Numbered from the stretch's first letter, positions 33,604 through 41,804 are shown. The stretch: 64,000 nucleotides of DNA from Geosporobacter ferrireducens (GCF_001750685.1 NZ_CP017269.1:3451416-3515415); one strand, 5' to 3'. Translations and numbers: made by a program. Notes: generated by a model not told the origin, from the sequence alone.

Positions 33604-33876
33604 ATGGTAGGAATTGCAGGATTTGAAAAGGAACAAGACTGTCTTGTAAAGGTGACCTTAAAGGATACAGGTGGATTGAACATCCATATCAATAGCAAGC
33701 TGAAACTGCTATTTGGAAAGCTGATGTTGGAAGCAGTAAGAGATGCGGCCAATGAAATGAAGGTTGAAAACGCAAATATCGAAGTGTCGGAATTCGGATC
33801 TCTGGATTTTGCCATTAAAGCAAGAGTGAAAACAGCGATCAGAAGGGCTAGGAGGGCTAAATATGAACAAGCTTAG
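33604..33876 (+). CDS. citD: Citrate lyase gamma subunit (acyl carrier protein), atypical
   Basis: A 90-aa CitD-family protein. In ordinary CitD the N-terminal AGTLESSD segment carries Ser14, where the phosphoribosyl-dephospho-CoA group is attached. Here the gap-free equivalent is AGFEKEQD, with Glu10 at the serine position and no Ser or Thr within residues 1-16. The rest fits the family (GGLNIHINSKLKLLFGKLM ... SLDFAIKARVKTAIRRA). It lies 15 bp after the transporter and overlaps citE by 14 bp. Either the prosthetic group is attached elsewhere, or this is a structural subunit of a lyase working with free CoA thioesters. Confidence 0.85.
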   Translation: MVGIAGFEKEQDCLVKVTLKDTGGLNIHINSKLKLLFGKLMLEAVRDAANEMKVENANIEVSEFGSLDFAIKARVKTAIRRARRAKYEQA

Positions 33877-34741
33877 AAGAACAATGTTATTTTGCCCGGC
33901 AAGCGAGCCAAAAATGTTTTATAATACCCCTGTATACAATCCGGATTGTATTATTTTCGACTTAGAGGATGCAGTGGCCTATGCAGAAAAGGACAGTGCA
34001 AGAGACTTATTGTGTGAAGCGGTGAAAACCTTAGATTTTAAGGATATTGAAATATTTGTCAGAATCAATCCTCTCTATACAACTTTTGGGGAAACCGATG
34101 TAAGAGAGGTAGTAAAAGCCGGTGTGCGAAATATAAGACTGCCGATGTGCGAAACGGCAGAGGATGTAAAAAAACTGGAAGTCCTGCTGGCAGAAGTTGA
34201 AAAGGAAAACAATATTGAAGTAGGAACTGTGAAAATACAATGTGCCATTGAAACACCAAAGGGAGTTTTGAATGCACTTGCCATTGCCACAGCAAGTCCG
34301 AGAGTTGTAGCCATATCCTTTGGCGCAGAAGACTACACAAGGACTCTTGGTGTGGATAGAACAAAAACAGCGAAAGAGCTGACCCATGCAAGATCTTATA
34401 TTGTCCTTGCCGCCAGTGTTGCAAATGTAGACGCAATTGATACGGTATGGGCAGATGTATCTGATATTGAGGGCTTTAGAGCCGAAGCCCAAGAGGCGAA
34501 AATACTAGGATTCTCAGGTAAATCCTGTATTCATCCTGCACAGGTAAAGGAAGTTCACAAAATATTTACGCCTTCTTCGGAAGAGATAGAAAAATCCTTG
34601 AGAATTATTAGCGCTGCTAAGGAAGCTGAAGAAAAAGGTGTAGGGGTTATTACAGTAGACGGAAAGATGGTAGATGTACCAGTCATTCAAAAAGCTGAAC
34701 GAATCGTTGATTTGGCTAAAGCTGCGAAGGTACTAAAATAA
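33863..34741 (+). CDS. citE: Citrate lyase beta subunit (citryl-ACP/CoA lyase)
   Basis: A 292-aa member of the HpcH/CitE aldolase-like barrel family. It cleaves the citryl thioester into oxaloacetate and an acetyl thioester. Typical features are MLFCPASEPKMF, IFDLEDAVAYAEKDSAR with Mg-binding acids, VRINP, IQCAIETPKGV with the second Mg-binding Glu, SFGAEDYTRTLGVDRT and GKSCIHPAQV. It overlaps citD and is followed by citF with a 11-bp gap, the standard citDEF order. Confidence 0.96.
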   Translation: MNKLRRTMLFCPASEPKMFYNTPVYNPDCIIFDLEDAVAYAEKDSARDLLCEAVKTLDFKDIEIFVRINPLYTTFGETDVREVVKAGVRNIRLPMCETAEDVKKLEVLLAEVEKENNIEVGTVKIQCAIETPKGVLNALAIATASPRVVAISFGAEDYTRTLGVDRTKTAKELTHARSYIVLAASVANVDAIDTVWADVSDIEGFRAEAQEAKILGFSGKSCIHPAQVKEVHKIFTPSSEEIEKSLRIISAAKEAEEKGVGVITVDGKMVDVPVIQKAERIVDLAKAAKVLK

Positions 34742-34752
34742 GGGGGATGAAA

Positions 34753-36306
34753 ATGGAACTTGTAAAAAATAAAGTTGGAAGAATGGTTCCCACCTATATT
34801 GAGGGTATCGGAGAACTAAAGCCCTTTAACGGAATATTTGATACAGAAGTTGAGGGAAGAAGACATGGAGCCATAAATAGTAAAGTAGTACCATCAGATC
34901 AAAAACTGTTAGGATCAATTCGAGAAGCAATTGAAAAAACAGGATTGAAGGATGGAATGACTGTTTCTTTCCATCACCATCTTAGAAATGGTGATTATGT
35001 ACTCATGATGGTAATGGATGAGATCGCGAAGATGGGGATTAAAGATATTACGATTTGTTCTTCTTCCTTGACGAATGCCCACGAGGGATTGATTGAGCAT
35101 ATTAAAAAAGGCGTGGTAACCGGACTTCATACCAGTGGATTGAGAGGCAATATTGCAAAGGAAATTACCACGAATTGTATTCTGCCGACACCGGTAATTT
35201 TTAGAACCCATGGTGGCAGAGCCAGAGCCATTGAATCCGGAGACGTAAAAATCGACGTAGCCTTTGTTGCAGCATCCTGTTGTGATGAGATGGGGAATAT
35301 GAATGGAAAAGTGGGCAAATCTGCTTTCGGTGCAATGGGATATCCGATGGTAGATGCACAATATGCAGATAAGGTCGTAGCGATAACAGATAACCTGGTA
35401 TCTTACCCTGCCTATCCCATCAGTATCCCACAAAACCTGGTTGATTATGTTGTAGTAGTGGAGGAAATTGGAGACCCAAGTCTAATCAGTGCAGGCGCCA
35501 CAAGGGTAACGAAAAATCCTTTAGAACTCTTAATTGCAGAATATGCCAGTGAAGTCCTGATTCAATCAGGATTGGTAAAGGAAGGATTTTCTTTTCAGGC
35601 AGGAAGCGGCGGTGCGTCCCTTGCAGTAGCGAAATTTTTAAGGGATTATATGAAGGAAAATAATATTGTCGGGTCCTTTGCTTCCGGCGGGGCTACCTCC
35701 TATCTGGTGGAACTGCTGGAGGAAGGGTTATTTAGAACTTTACTGGACACACAAACCTTTGATGCAAAAGCAGCTACATCCTTTGTGAAGAATGAAAATC
35801 ATCTGGAGATGTCAGCTTCTATGTATGCGAACCCTCACAACAAGGGATGCGTAGCCAATAAGCTCGATATCATGATTCTTTCTGCCACAGAGGTAGATGT
35901 TCATTATAATGTAAATGTGATGACTGCTTCTACGGGTGTAATCATGGGGGCCCAAGGAGGACATCCTGATACTGCTGCAGGAGCAAAATTGACTGTGGTA
36001 GTGGCACCATTGATGAGAAAGAGAATACCCATTGTCGTAGATGAAGTAACCACCGTAGTGACACCGGGAGAAACGGTAGATGTAGTGGTAACAGAAAGGG
36101 GTATTGCCGTAAATCCTAAAAACCTAGAATTACTGGAAAAGCTAAAAAAGACCAACCTGCCGGTTATGACCATCGAAGAGTTAAAGAACTTAGCTGAAAA
36201 TTTTACAGGTAAGCCTGAAAAGGTGGCATTTGGAGATAAGATTGTAGGAATTATAGAGTATAGAGACGGAACGGCAATGGATGTAATAAGAAATGTTGTA
36301 AAATAA
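34753..36306 (+). CDS. citF: Citrate lyase alpha subunit (citrate CoA/ACP transferase)
   Basis: A 517-aa protein. ATG 34753 has GGGGG 6 nt upstream; ATG 34747 touches the ribosome-binding site. It is a class II CoA-transferase-like enzyme that exchanges the acetyl group on the carrier for citrate. Family features include DGMTVSFHHHLRNGDYVLM, GLRGNIAKEI, THGGRARAIESG, FQAGSGGASLAV and MGAQGGHPDTAAGAKL. Length is normal. No citC, citX or citG follows; a hairpin terminator and oadA come next. Confidence 0.96.
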   Translation: MELVKNKVGRMVPTYIEGIGELKPFNGIFDTEVEGRRHGAINSKVVPSDQKLLGSIREAIEKTGLKDGMTVSFHHHLRNGDYVLMMVMDEIAKMGIKDITICSSSLTNAHEGLIEHIKKGVVTGLHTSGLRGNIAKEITTNCILPTPVIFRTHGGRARAIESGDVKIDVAFVAASCCDEMGNMNGKVGKSAFGAMGYPMVDAQYADKVVAITDNLVSYPAYPISIPQNLVDYVVVVEEIGDPSLISAGATRVTKNPLELLIAEYASEVLIQSGLVKEGFSFQAGSGGASLAVAKFLRDYMKENNIVGSFASGGATSYLVELLEEGLFRTLLDTQTFDAKAATSFVKNENHLEMSASMYANPHNKGCVANKLDIMILSATEVDVHYNVNVMTASTGVIMGAQGGHPDTAAGAKLTVVVAPLMRKRIPIVVDEVTTVVTPGETVDVVVTERGIAVNPKNLELLEKLKKTNLPVMTIEELKNLAENFTGKPEKVAFGDKIVGIIEYRDGTAMDVIRNVVK

Positions 36307-36331
36307 GGAGCACATCCCTTTGAATAGTAAG

Positions 36332-36366
36332 ATAGCAGGTGGATTTGAAAGCTGCCTGCTATTTTT
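36332..36366 (+). terminator. Hairpin between citF and oadA
   Basis: ATAGCAGG pairs with CCTGCTAT and is followed by TTTTT. It would separate or attenuate expression of oadA. Confidence 0.8.
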
Positions 36367-36411
36367 GCTATAAAAGCAATGTGGCAGAGAAAACAAGCAA
36401 GGAGGAGAAAA

Positions 36412-37809
36412 ATGGCAAAGATAAAGATTTCTGAGACCGTATTAAGAGATGCGCATCAGTCATTGATTGCTACAAGAATGAAGACGGAGGAAATGGCTCC
36501 TATATTAGAAACCCTTGATCAGGTAGGATATCACTCTCTTGAGGTGTGGGGAGGAGCAACCTTTGACGCCTGTCTTCGATTTTTAAATGAAGACCCGTGG
36601 GAAAGATTAAGACGAATCCGAAAGCATGTGAAGAATACGAAATTACAGATGCTGCTTAGAGGGCAGAATCTTTTAGGATATAAGCATTATTCCGATGATG
36701 TGGTTTCTGAATTTGTTAAAAAAGCGATTGCAAACGGTATAGATGTGCTTAGAATATTCGATGCCTTAAATGATGTAAGAAATCTGGAAACTGCACTAAA
36801 TACAACAAAAAAGGAAGGGGGGCATGCTCAGGCTGCCATATCGTATACAATCAGTCCCGCGCATAATACAGAGAACTACCTAAAGGTTGCAAAACAAATG
36901 GTAGACATGGGGGCCGATTCCATCTGTGTAAAAGACATGTCAGGAATTCTGACACCCTATTATGCCTTTGAATTGATCACTATGCTGAAAAAGACTGTAA
37001 AGGTACCTATACAGCTGCATACCCATTATACCAGCGGAATCGCCTCCATGACTTATCTGAAGGCAATTGAAGCGGGTGTAGATGTAGTAGATTGTGCAAT
37101 ATCCCCTATGGCGCTGGGCACCTCCCAGCCACCGACAGAACCGCTGGTAGCTACATTGCAGGGAACGGAATATGATACGGGTTTAAATCTTGAAGTGCTA
37201 AACCAAATTGCAGATCATTTTAGACCGATACGGGATAAGTATCTGGAAACCAAACAGCTGGATCCGAAGGTATTAGGGGTTGATGTAAATGCACTTGTAT
37301 ATCAAGTACCTGGGGGAATGCTCTCTAATTTGGTATCACAGTTAAAAATACAGAATGCTGTGGATAAATATGAGGAAGTATTGAAAGAGGTCCCACGAGT
37401 AAGAGAAGACCTAGGCTTCCCGCCATTGGTTACACCGATGAGCCAGATGGTAGGGACCCAAGCTGTTTTTAATGTTGTTCTAGGAGAAAGATACAAGATG
37501 GTTCCAAAAGAAATCAAGGCCTATGTCAGAGGTGAATATGGAAGACCTACGGTAGAAATTAAAGAAGAAATCAGAAGGAAAATTGTCGGTAATGAAGACA
37601 TCATTGTTTGCAGGCCTGCAGACATGATTCCACCCCAGCTTGAAACCATAAAAAATGAAATGAAAGAATATTTTGAGCAGGAGGAAGATGTATTATCCTA
37701 TGCACTTTTTCCTCAAGTAGCAGTAGAATATTTCAAATATAGACAGGCAAAGAAATATCAGATCGACAGCAGCTGCGTAGACAAAGAACAAAAAACCTAT
37801 CCTGTATAG
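36412..37809 (+). CDS. oadA: Oxaloacetate decarboxylase alpha subunit, carboxyltransferase part only
   Basis: A 465-aa protein. ATG 36412 follows GGAGGAG; an upstream ATG adds 11 implausible residues. The carboxyltransferase TIM barrel is intact: ETVLRDAHQSLIATRM, the LRIFDALNDVRN segment, the Lys that is carbamylated in CVKDMSG, and the metal-binding LHTHYTSG. It continues through the conserved PycB domain (PPLVTPMSQMVG, EIKAYVRGEYG) and ends near residue 465 without the Pro/Ala linker or the biotinyl EAMKM domain. It would decarboxylate oxaloacetate made by citrate lyase but needs a separate biotin carrier; beta and gamma subunits are absent here. Confidence 0.92.
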   Translation: MAKIKISETVLRDAHQSLIATRMKTEEMAPILETLDQVGYHSLEVWGGATFDACLRFLNEDPWERLRRIRKHVKNTKLQMLLRGQNLLGYKHYSDDVVSEFVKKAIANGIDVLRIFDALNDVRNLETALNTTKKEGGHAQAAISYTISPAHNTENYLKVAKQMVDMGADSICVKDMSGILTPYYAFELITMLKKTVKVPIQLHTHYTSGIASMTYLKAIEAGVDVVDCAISPMALGTSQPPTEPLVATLQGTEYDTGLNLEVLNQIADHFRPIRDKYLETKQLDPKVLGVDVNALVYQVPGGMLSNLVSQLKIQNAVDKYEEVLKEVPRVREDLGFPPLVTPMSQMVGTQAVFNVVLGERYKMVPKEIKAYVRGEYGRPTVEIKEEIRRKIVGNEDIIVCRPADMIPPQLETIKNEMKEYFEQEEDVLSYALFPQVAVEYFKYRQAKKYQIDSSCVDKEQKTYPV

Positions 37810-37836
37810 ATGTACGCTCCTAAACATGAATGTATG

Positions 37837-37866
37837 TAGGGGAGGACCTGCGTGTCCTCCTATAGA
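37837..37866. repeat. Dispersed hairpin repeat copy between oadA and DUF1576
   Basis: GTAGGGGAGGACCTG ... GTCCTCC resembles the GTAGGGGnGACCTG units near 17.3-17.6 kb. Confidence 0.55.
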
Positions 37867-37933
37867 TGAGACTTGACATAATTAGAGATATAGAATTGGG
37901 TAAGGGGGGATTTTTATTTTTAAAAGTATATAT

Positions 37934-39199
37934 ATGAAGCCTACCTTTTTATATGGGGAAAGCAAACTAGGAAACCATAGCAATTACTTAGTTTTGATTA
38001 TATGGGGACTGATGCTTTTCGTATTTGGCATGACAATGGATACGCCAAAAGGGATTGTCTCGGGACTTTACCGTTTAATTATAGAGCCGGATTTTCTGAT
38101 TACAGATTATATCAGCATAGGCGGACTTGGGGCAGCTTTTGTGAACGCCGGACTTTTAATGCTGATTTCCATAGGTATACTGCATTTTTTAGATGTCAAA
38201 ATTACTGGAGCAGCCGTATCAAGCCTATGGTTAATGTCCGGATTCGGACTCTTTGGAAAAAATTTGTTCAATGTGTGGTTTATCATTTTGGGCGTATGGC
38301 TCTATGCCCGGTACCAAAAGGAAAAATTCAGCAAGTATGTGTATATCGCATTATTTGGAACAAGTCTGGCACCCACAGTTACACAGGTTATGTTTGGGCT
38401 AAACCTATCAAAAACATTCAGTATACCTCTAGGAATCCTAACAGGTGTTGTTATTGGTTTTATTCTCCCCCCTCTCTCTTCGCATATGATGAGAATTCAT
38501 CAAGGCTTTAATCTATATAATATTGGTTTTACAGCAGGAATTATTGGAACGATTCTTGTTTCTATTTTCAAGTCTAATGGTCTTAAGCTGGATACGAGAA
38601 TGATTTGGTCTACAGGACATCAGGCACCCTTATCGGTACTCTTGGTGATCATGTTCTTAAGTATGTTAGGAATAGGTTATTTTCAAAACGGAATGTCCTT
38701 ACAAGGTTTTCAAAAGCTATATCAATATTCTGGTAGAGCAGTTACAGATTTTATAGTATTAGAAGGTTTTCCGATAACATTGATGAACATGGGAATCAAT
38801 GGACTGTTTGCTACTGCATACGTGATTCTGATTGGGGGCGTTCTCAATGGCCCTATCATTGGAGGAATTTTTACAATTGTCGGATTCAGCGCCTTTGGAA
38901 AGCATTTATCGAACATGCTGCCCATATTTACCGGAGTATTCTTGGGCGGATTGACAAATCTATGGGATATTAATGACCCAGGGATGGTGTTAGCTGCCTT
39001 ATTCGGTACTACATTAGCGCCTATTGCAGGGCAATTTGGATGGGGATATGGCGTTCTTGCAGGATTTCTTCATTCTGTGGTGGTGCAAAATGTGGGGTAT
39101 CTGCATGCAGGGTTAAATCTATACAATAACGGGTTTTCAGGAGGAATCGTTGCAGCAACACTGGTTCCCATTATTGAGGCTTTTAAGAAAGAAGACTAG
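37934..39199 (+). CDS. DUF1576 integral membrane protein, copy 2
   Basis: A 421-aa paralog of the 27.6-kb gene, most residues identical or similar along the whole length. The same two-fold internal repeat is present, including HQGFNLYNIGFTAGI in the first half and HAGLNLYNNGFSGGI in the second. ATG 37934 is the only normal start, but the strong GGGGGG site at 37904-37909 is 24 nt upstream. An AUU at 37916 has correct spacing and would add six residues. It is monocistronic between a hairpin repeat and a strong terminator. Function unknown; its place after oadA suggests transport linked to citrate fermentation. Confidence 0.82.
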   Translation: MKPTFLYGESKLGNHSNYLVLIIWGLMLFVFGMTMDTPKGIVSGLYRLIIEPDFLITDYISIGGLGAAFVNAGLLMLISIGILHFLDVKITGAAVSSLWLMSGFGLFGKNLFNVWFIILGVWLYARYQKEKFSKYVYIALFGTSLAPTVTQVMFGLNLSKTFSIPLGILTGVVIGFILPPLSSHMMRIHQGFNLYNIGFTAGIIGTILVSIFKSNGLKLDTRMIWSTGHQAPLSVLLVIMFLSMLGIGYFQNGMSLQGFQKLYQYSGRAVTDFIVLEGFPITLMNMGINGLFATAYVILIGGVLNGPIIGGIFTIVGFSAFGKHLSNMLPIFTGVFLGGLTNLWDINDPGMVLAALFGTTLAPIAGQFGWGYGVLAGFLHSVVVQNVGYLHAGLNLYNNGFSGGIVAATLVPIIEAFKKED

Positions 39200-39238
39200 A
39201 AATAGGACAGTTTTTTCATTGAACTGTCCTATTTTTTT
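39200..39238 (+). terminator. Terminator after DUF1576 copy 2
   Basis: AAATAGGACAGTT pairs with AACTGTCCTATTT, followed by a T run. Confidence 0.95.
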
Positions 39239-39272
39239 AGATGATAGAAATACACATTTATCTTAGACGCAA

Positions 39273-39674
39273 TCAAAAGGTAAATTTTCTTGGAGGCTGG
39301 CCGGAAAAATCCGAGATGATTGCCTCTCCGTGTTCAATGTAAAATACTTCAAAGATTGGATTGTCCTCAGATTGATAAATGGATTTTACCATTGGGTTAT
39401 TTTCAAGGACCTTACGTTTCATAGAAACATCATCGGTGAAAATGACTTTCCCGGATAACCTTACTGTTACCATATCCTTTGAAGTAGAAGTAAATTCAGC
39501 AAAGGGGACCTGTTGCAATTGTTTGTATACATCCTTTGTATTGGCTGTGCAGAAATAAAACATACCGGATTCTTCCAGCATAAAACCCCAGGGCCTAACC
39601 CTTGCTTTTCCATTATCGACTGTAGCAAATGCACCGGAAGGGTTTTCGTACAAAAAACCGATGATTTCTTTCAT
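39273..39674 (-). CDS. Pyridoxamine 5'-phosphate oxidase-like FMN-binding protein
   Basis: A 133-aa split-barrel flavoprotein-type protein. ATG 39674 has GGAGGT 7 nt upstream; ATG 39680 would be too close. Features include IIGFLYENPSGAFATVDNGK, RVRPWGFMLEESGMFYFCT and VRLSGKVIFTDD, typical of small PNPOx-like or general-stress FMN proteins. Substrate unknown. It is divergent from an HxlR regulator with a shared operator-rich gap of about 140 bp, so it is likely the main target of that regulator, perhaps in response to quinones, aldehydes or oxidants. Confidence 0.85.
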   Translation of the reverse strand: MKEIIGFLYENPSGAFATVDNGKARVRPWGFMLEESGMFYFCTANTKDVYKQLQQVPFAEFTSTSKDMVTVRLSGKVIFTDDVSMKRKVLENNPMVKSIYQSEDNPIFEVFYIEHGEAIISDFSGQPPRKFTF

Positions 39675-39762
39675 TTTCATACCTCCATAAATTTATTATT
39701 TTGAAAAACTGTGTGTAATTTACTATAATAGTATTACAAGGGTTTATTTTATACAAGTACAT

Positions 39763-39796
39763 TCTTTTTTCGTACATAGTACGATTTTTCGTACCA
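39763..39796. promoter_or_regulatory. GTAC-rich operator between PNPOx-like gene and hxlR-type gene
   Basis: GTAC occurs four times: once near 39763, then CGTACATAGTACG as a palindrome, then CGTAC after GATTTTT. These sites lie in the divergent promoter region and are the best operator candidates for the HxlR regulator. Confidence 0.5.
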
Positions 39797-39813
39797 AAGA
39801 GAGGGTGATTAAA

Positions 39814-40152
39814 GTGGAAGCAAGAAAAGAACTCAAAGAAATCAAATGTCCTGTCGGCGTTGCCCACAATGTGATCAGTGGTAAATGGAAGTTAGTTATC
39901 ATTTGGATATTAAAGGATAACGTAAAGCGTTTCAACGAATTGCAAAAAGCTTTGCCAGGTATACGGCAAAGTTACTTGACACAGCAGTTAAGAGAGCTGG
40001 AGAAAGATGGACTGGTTTATAGGGAAGTATATAAGGAAGTACCTCCGAAGGTAGAGTATTCATTAACGGATATCGGCAGAGAATTTTTAAAGGTGATGGA
40101 CAGAATGTATGAGTGGGGAGAAGCCTATATGGCATTTATTGAGAATCAATAG
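39814..40152 (+). CDS. HxlR-family winged-helix regulator
   Basis: A 112-aa MarR/HxlR-type repressor or activator. GTG 39814 has GAGGGTGAT upstream; GTG 39805 is an alternative. It has the single N-terminal Cys (KEIKCPVGVAHNVISGKWK) seen in redox- or electrophile-sensing members such as YodB, then the helix-turn-helix LPGIRQSYLTQQLRELEKDG and the wing DGLVYREVYKEVPPKVEYSL. It is divergent from the FMN-type protein it probably controls. Confidence 0.9.
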   Translation: MEARKELKEIKCPVGVAHNVISGKWKLVIIWILKDNVKRFNELQKALPGIRQSYLTQQLRELEKDGLVYREVYKEVPPKVEYSLTDIGREFLKVMDRMYEWGEAYMAFIENQ

Positions 40153-40182
40153 GACCGTTTATTTATAAACAGTCCTATTTTA
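40148..40182 (+). terminator. Terminator after the HxlR gene
   Basis: AATAGGACCGTTTA pairs with TAAACAGTCCTATT, with one mismatch and a T tail. Confidence 0.88.
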
Positions 40183-40185
40183 GCA

Positions 40186-40234
40186 TTGATATAATTTTCA
40201 GACTTCATTATAATAACAGTAAGTACACGTACAT
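40186..40234 (+). promoter_or_regulatory. SigA promoter and GTAC operator of the first corrinoid-GntR pair
   Basis: TTGATA (40186-40191), 17 bp, TATAAT (40209-40214). GTACACGTAC (40223-40232) overlaps the expected transcription start and resembles the site upstream of the CobW-like gene. Confidence 0.75.
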
Positions 40235-40250
40235 AAGGGGTGTGATCCAA

Positions 40251-40889
40251 TTGGAATACAATTTAATTGATTACGTGACAGCATTGGATGTGAATAATAT
40301 AAAAAGTGAAGTAGAAAAGATGTTGGGTGAAAATATAGAGCCGAAAGAAATACAAAGACAGATGCTGATAGGTCTTTATGAAATTGGGAAGAAGTACGAA
40401 TCCGGCGAGTATTACATAGGAGATCTAATCGTTTCTGGTATGATGATGAAGGATATTTTGTCCTTAGAAAAAATGAAAGATCCTTTGTCTTTCAACAATC
40501 AGACTTTTAAAGGTAAAGTAATGCTGGGGACGGTAAGCGATGATATTCATGATATAGGTAAGGATATTTTAAAGCAGATGCTGGCAGCAGATGGATTTGA
40601 AGTGATTGACTTAGGGGTGGATGTTCCTGCAGATAGATTTGTGGAAGAAATACAAAAACATAAACCGGATATTGTAGGCTTAAGCTGTATTCTTACAACA
40701 TCCATCAATAATATTTTTAAAACCATTAAAGGGATCGAAGAAGCGGGCCTAAGAAATCATGTAAAAATCATTGTGGGCGGTGCTGCAATGAATAAAAAAT
40801 ATTTTAAGGTAGATGCTGCTGACGCATTTACCAATGATGCCTATGAGGGCCTTCAAATATGTGAGCAGTGGATGCTGGAAAAAAGATAG
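40251..40889 (+). CDS. Corrinoid-binding protein paired with a GntR regulator (1)
   Basis: A 212-aa methyltransferase corrinoid protein (MtaC/MtbC type). TTG 40251 is 8 nt after AAGGGGTG; GTG 40242 is possible. The N-terminal helical cap domain (about 1-85) precedes a Rossmann cobalamin domain with the Co-binding signature DDIHDIGKD, then LSCILTTSIN and IVGGAAMN. No methyltransferase is adjacent; the next gene is a GntR regulator 25 bp downstream. A second such pair exists at 55.9 kb, so a sensing role is possible besides methyl transfer. Confidence 0.9.
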   Translation: MEYNLIDYVTALDVNNIKSEVEKMLGENIEPKEIQRQMLIGLYEIGKKYESGEYYIGDLIVSGMMMKDILSLEKMKDPLSFNNQTFKGKVMLGTVSDDIHDIGKDILKQMLAADGFEVIDLGVDVPADRFVEEIQKHKPDIVGLSCILTTSINNIFKTIKGIEEAGLRNHVKIIVGGAAMNKKYFKVDAADAFTNDAYEGLQICEQWMLEKR

Positions 40890-40914
40890 GTTTGCCTGGG
40901 AAGGATGAAGAGTT

Positions 40915-41640
40915 TTGGCGAATGTATTATATTTATCGGTAGTTGAAGATATTAAAAAAAGAATCATATCCGGTGCATTAGGGCCCGGCGATATGTTAAA
41001 ATCAGAATCAGAGTTAATGAAAGAATATGATGTCAGTAGAATGACACTGAGAAAAAGCCTGTCTCTATTATCCAATCAAGGATATATTTATTCTGTTCCT
41101 GGCAAAGGAAACTTTATCAGAAAGCCTGATGTAGATACCTATGAATTCCGTTTTAACCAATATGACAGCCTATTGACGGAAATCGATGAAATCAAACTGC
41201 TGTCGGTTATCATAGACACAGCTCCTGGTGATATACAATCCAATCTTTCATTAAAAAGCGGAGAACAGGTTGTACGCATAGAACGGCTTATTTACAGCGA
41301 TCATAGACCCATCGCTCTTGAAATTGTATATACTTCCTATATACCGAACAAGCCGGTGGTAGAAGATAAGCTGAATTTTGCAAACTATTCAAAGGCACTG
41401 GAAACCAAACTAGCCTTTGGGATAAAAAAAGAGCTGGCTATTCGAATCGTAGAGGCTGATAGGGATCTATGCAAGAAACTGAATATCGTTGAAAGTGAGG
41501 ATGTGTTTTTGGTTAGCAAAAAAACACTAAAAAAAGAGAATAATGCACCTTTGACCTATAGCCTCTTTTATATTAAAAAAGAGTTCTTTATATTAACTGC
41601 AAAAACCCCTGAAGAAGATGACAGTAGGAAGATTTTTTAA
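40915..41640 (+). CDS. GntR/HutC-family transcriptional regulator (1)
   Basis: A 241-aa protein starting at TTG. The N-terminal winged helix-turn-helix (about 1-75) has LGPGDMLKSESELMKEYDVS, RMTLRKSLSLLSNQGYI and the PGKGNFI wing. The C-terminal UTRA domain (about 85-240) binds a ligand (VVRIERLIYSDHRPIALEI). It probably represses its own corrinoid-GntR unit and the CobW-like operon at 41.8 kb, both of which have GTAC-rich sites at their promoters. Confidence 0.92.
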   Translation: MANVLYLSVVEDIKKRIISGALGPGDMLKSESELMKEYDVSRMTLRKSLSLLSNQGYIYSVPGKGNFIRKPDVDTYEFRFNQYDSLLTEIDEIKLLSVIIDTAPGDIQSNLSLKSGEQVVRIERLIYSDHRPIALEIVYTSYIPNKPVVEDKLNFANYSKALETKLAFGIKKELAIRIVEADRDLCKKLNIVESEDVFLVSKKTLKKENNAPLTYSLFYIKKEFFILTAKTPEEDDSRKIF

Positions 41641-41665
41641 AATATAAAAAGTTTTTTGAAAAAAT

Positions 41666-41706
41666 ACAAGGTATACAGAAAAGTGATACTTTGTGTTTTT
41701 TTTTGA
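41666..41706 (+). terminator. Terminator after GntR (1)
   Basis: ACAAGGTAT pairs with ATACTTTGT, with one mismatch, followed by nine T. Confidence 0.8.
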
Positions 41707-41749
41707 AAAGAAAACATGAATGAATTTTCAAAAATTTTAAACAAATCCA

Positions 41750-41804
41750 TTGACAGACATAAAAGAAAGGATTAGAATTAATATGTACCTATACGTACGA
41801 GTAC
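41750..41804 (+). promoter_or_regulatory. SigA promoter and GTAC operator of the methyltransferase operon
   Basis: TTGACA (41750-41755), 17 bp, TAGAAT (41773-41778). GTACCTATACGTACGAGTAC (41785-41804) has three GTAC elements and starts at the expected +1, fitting repression by the GntR protein encoded upstream. Confidence 0.75.

Noticed and set aside
34915..35433. 172-codon minus-strand frame opposite citF
   Set aside because: Shadow of a well-conserved gene; the translation resembles no protein and has no start signals.
36379..36411. Extra N-terminal residues on oadA
   Set aside because: Lies over the ribosome-binding site of ATG 36412 and is not family sequence.
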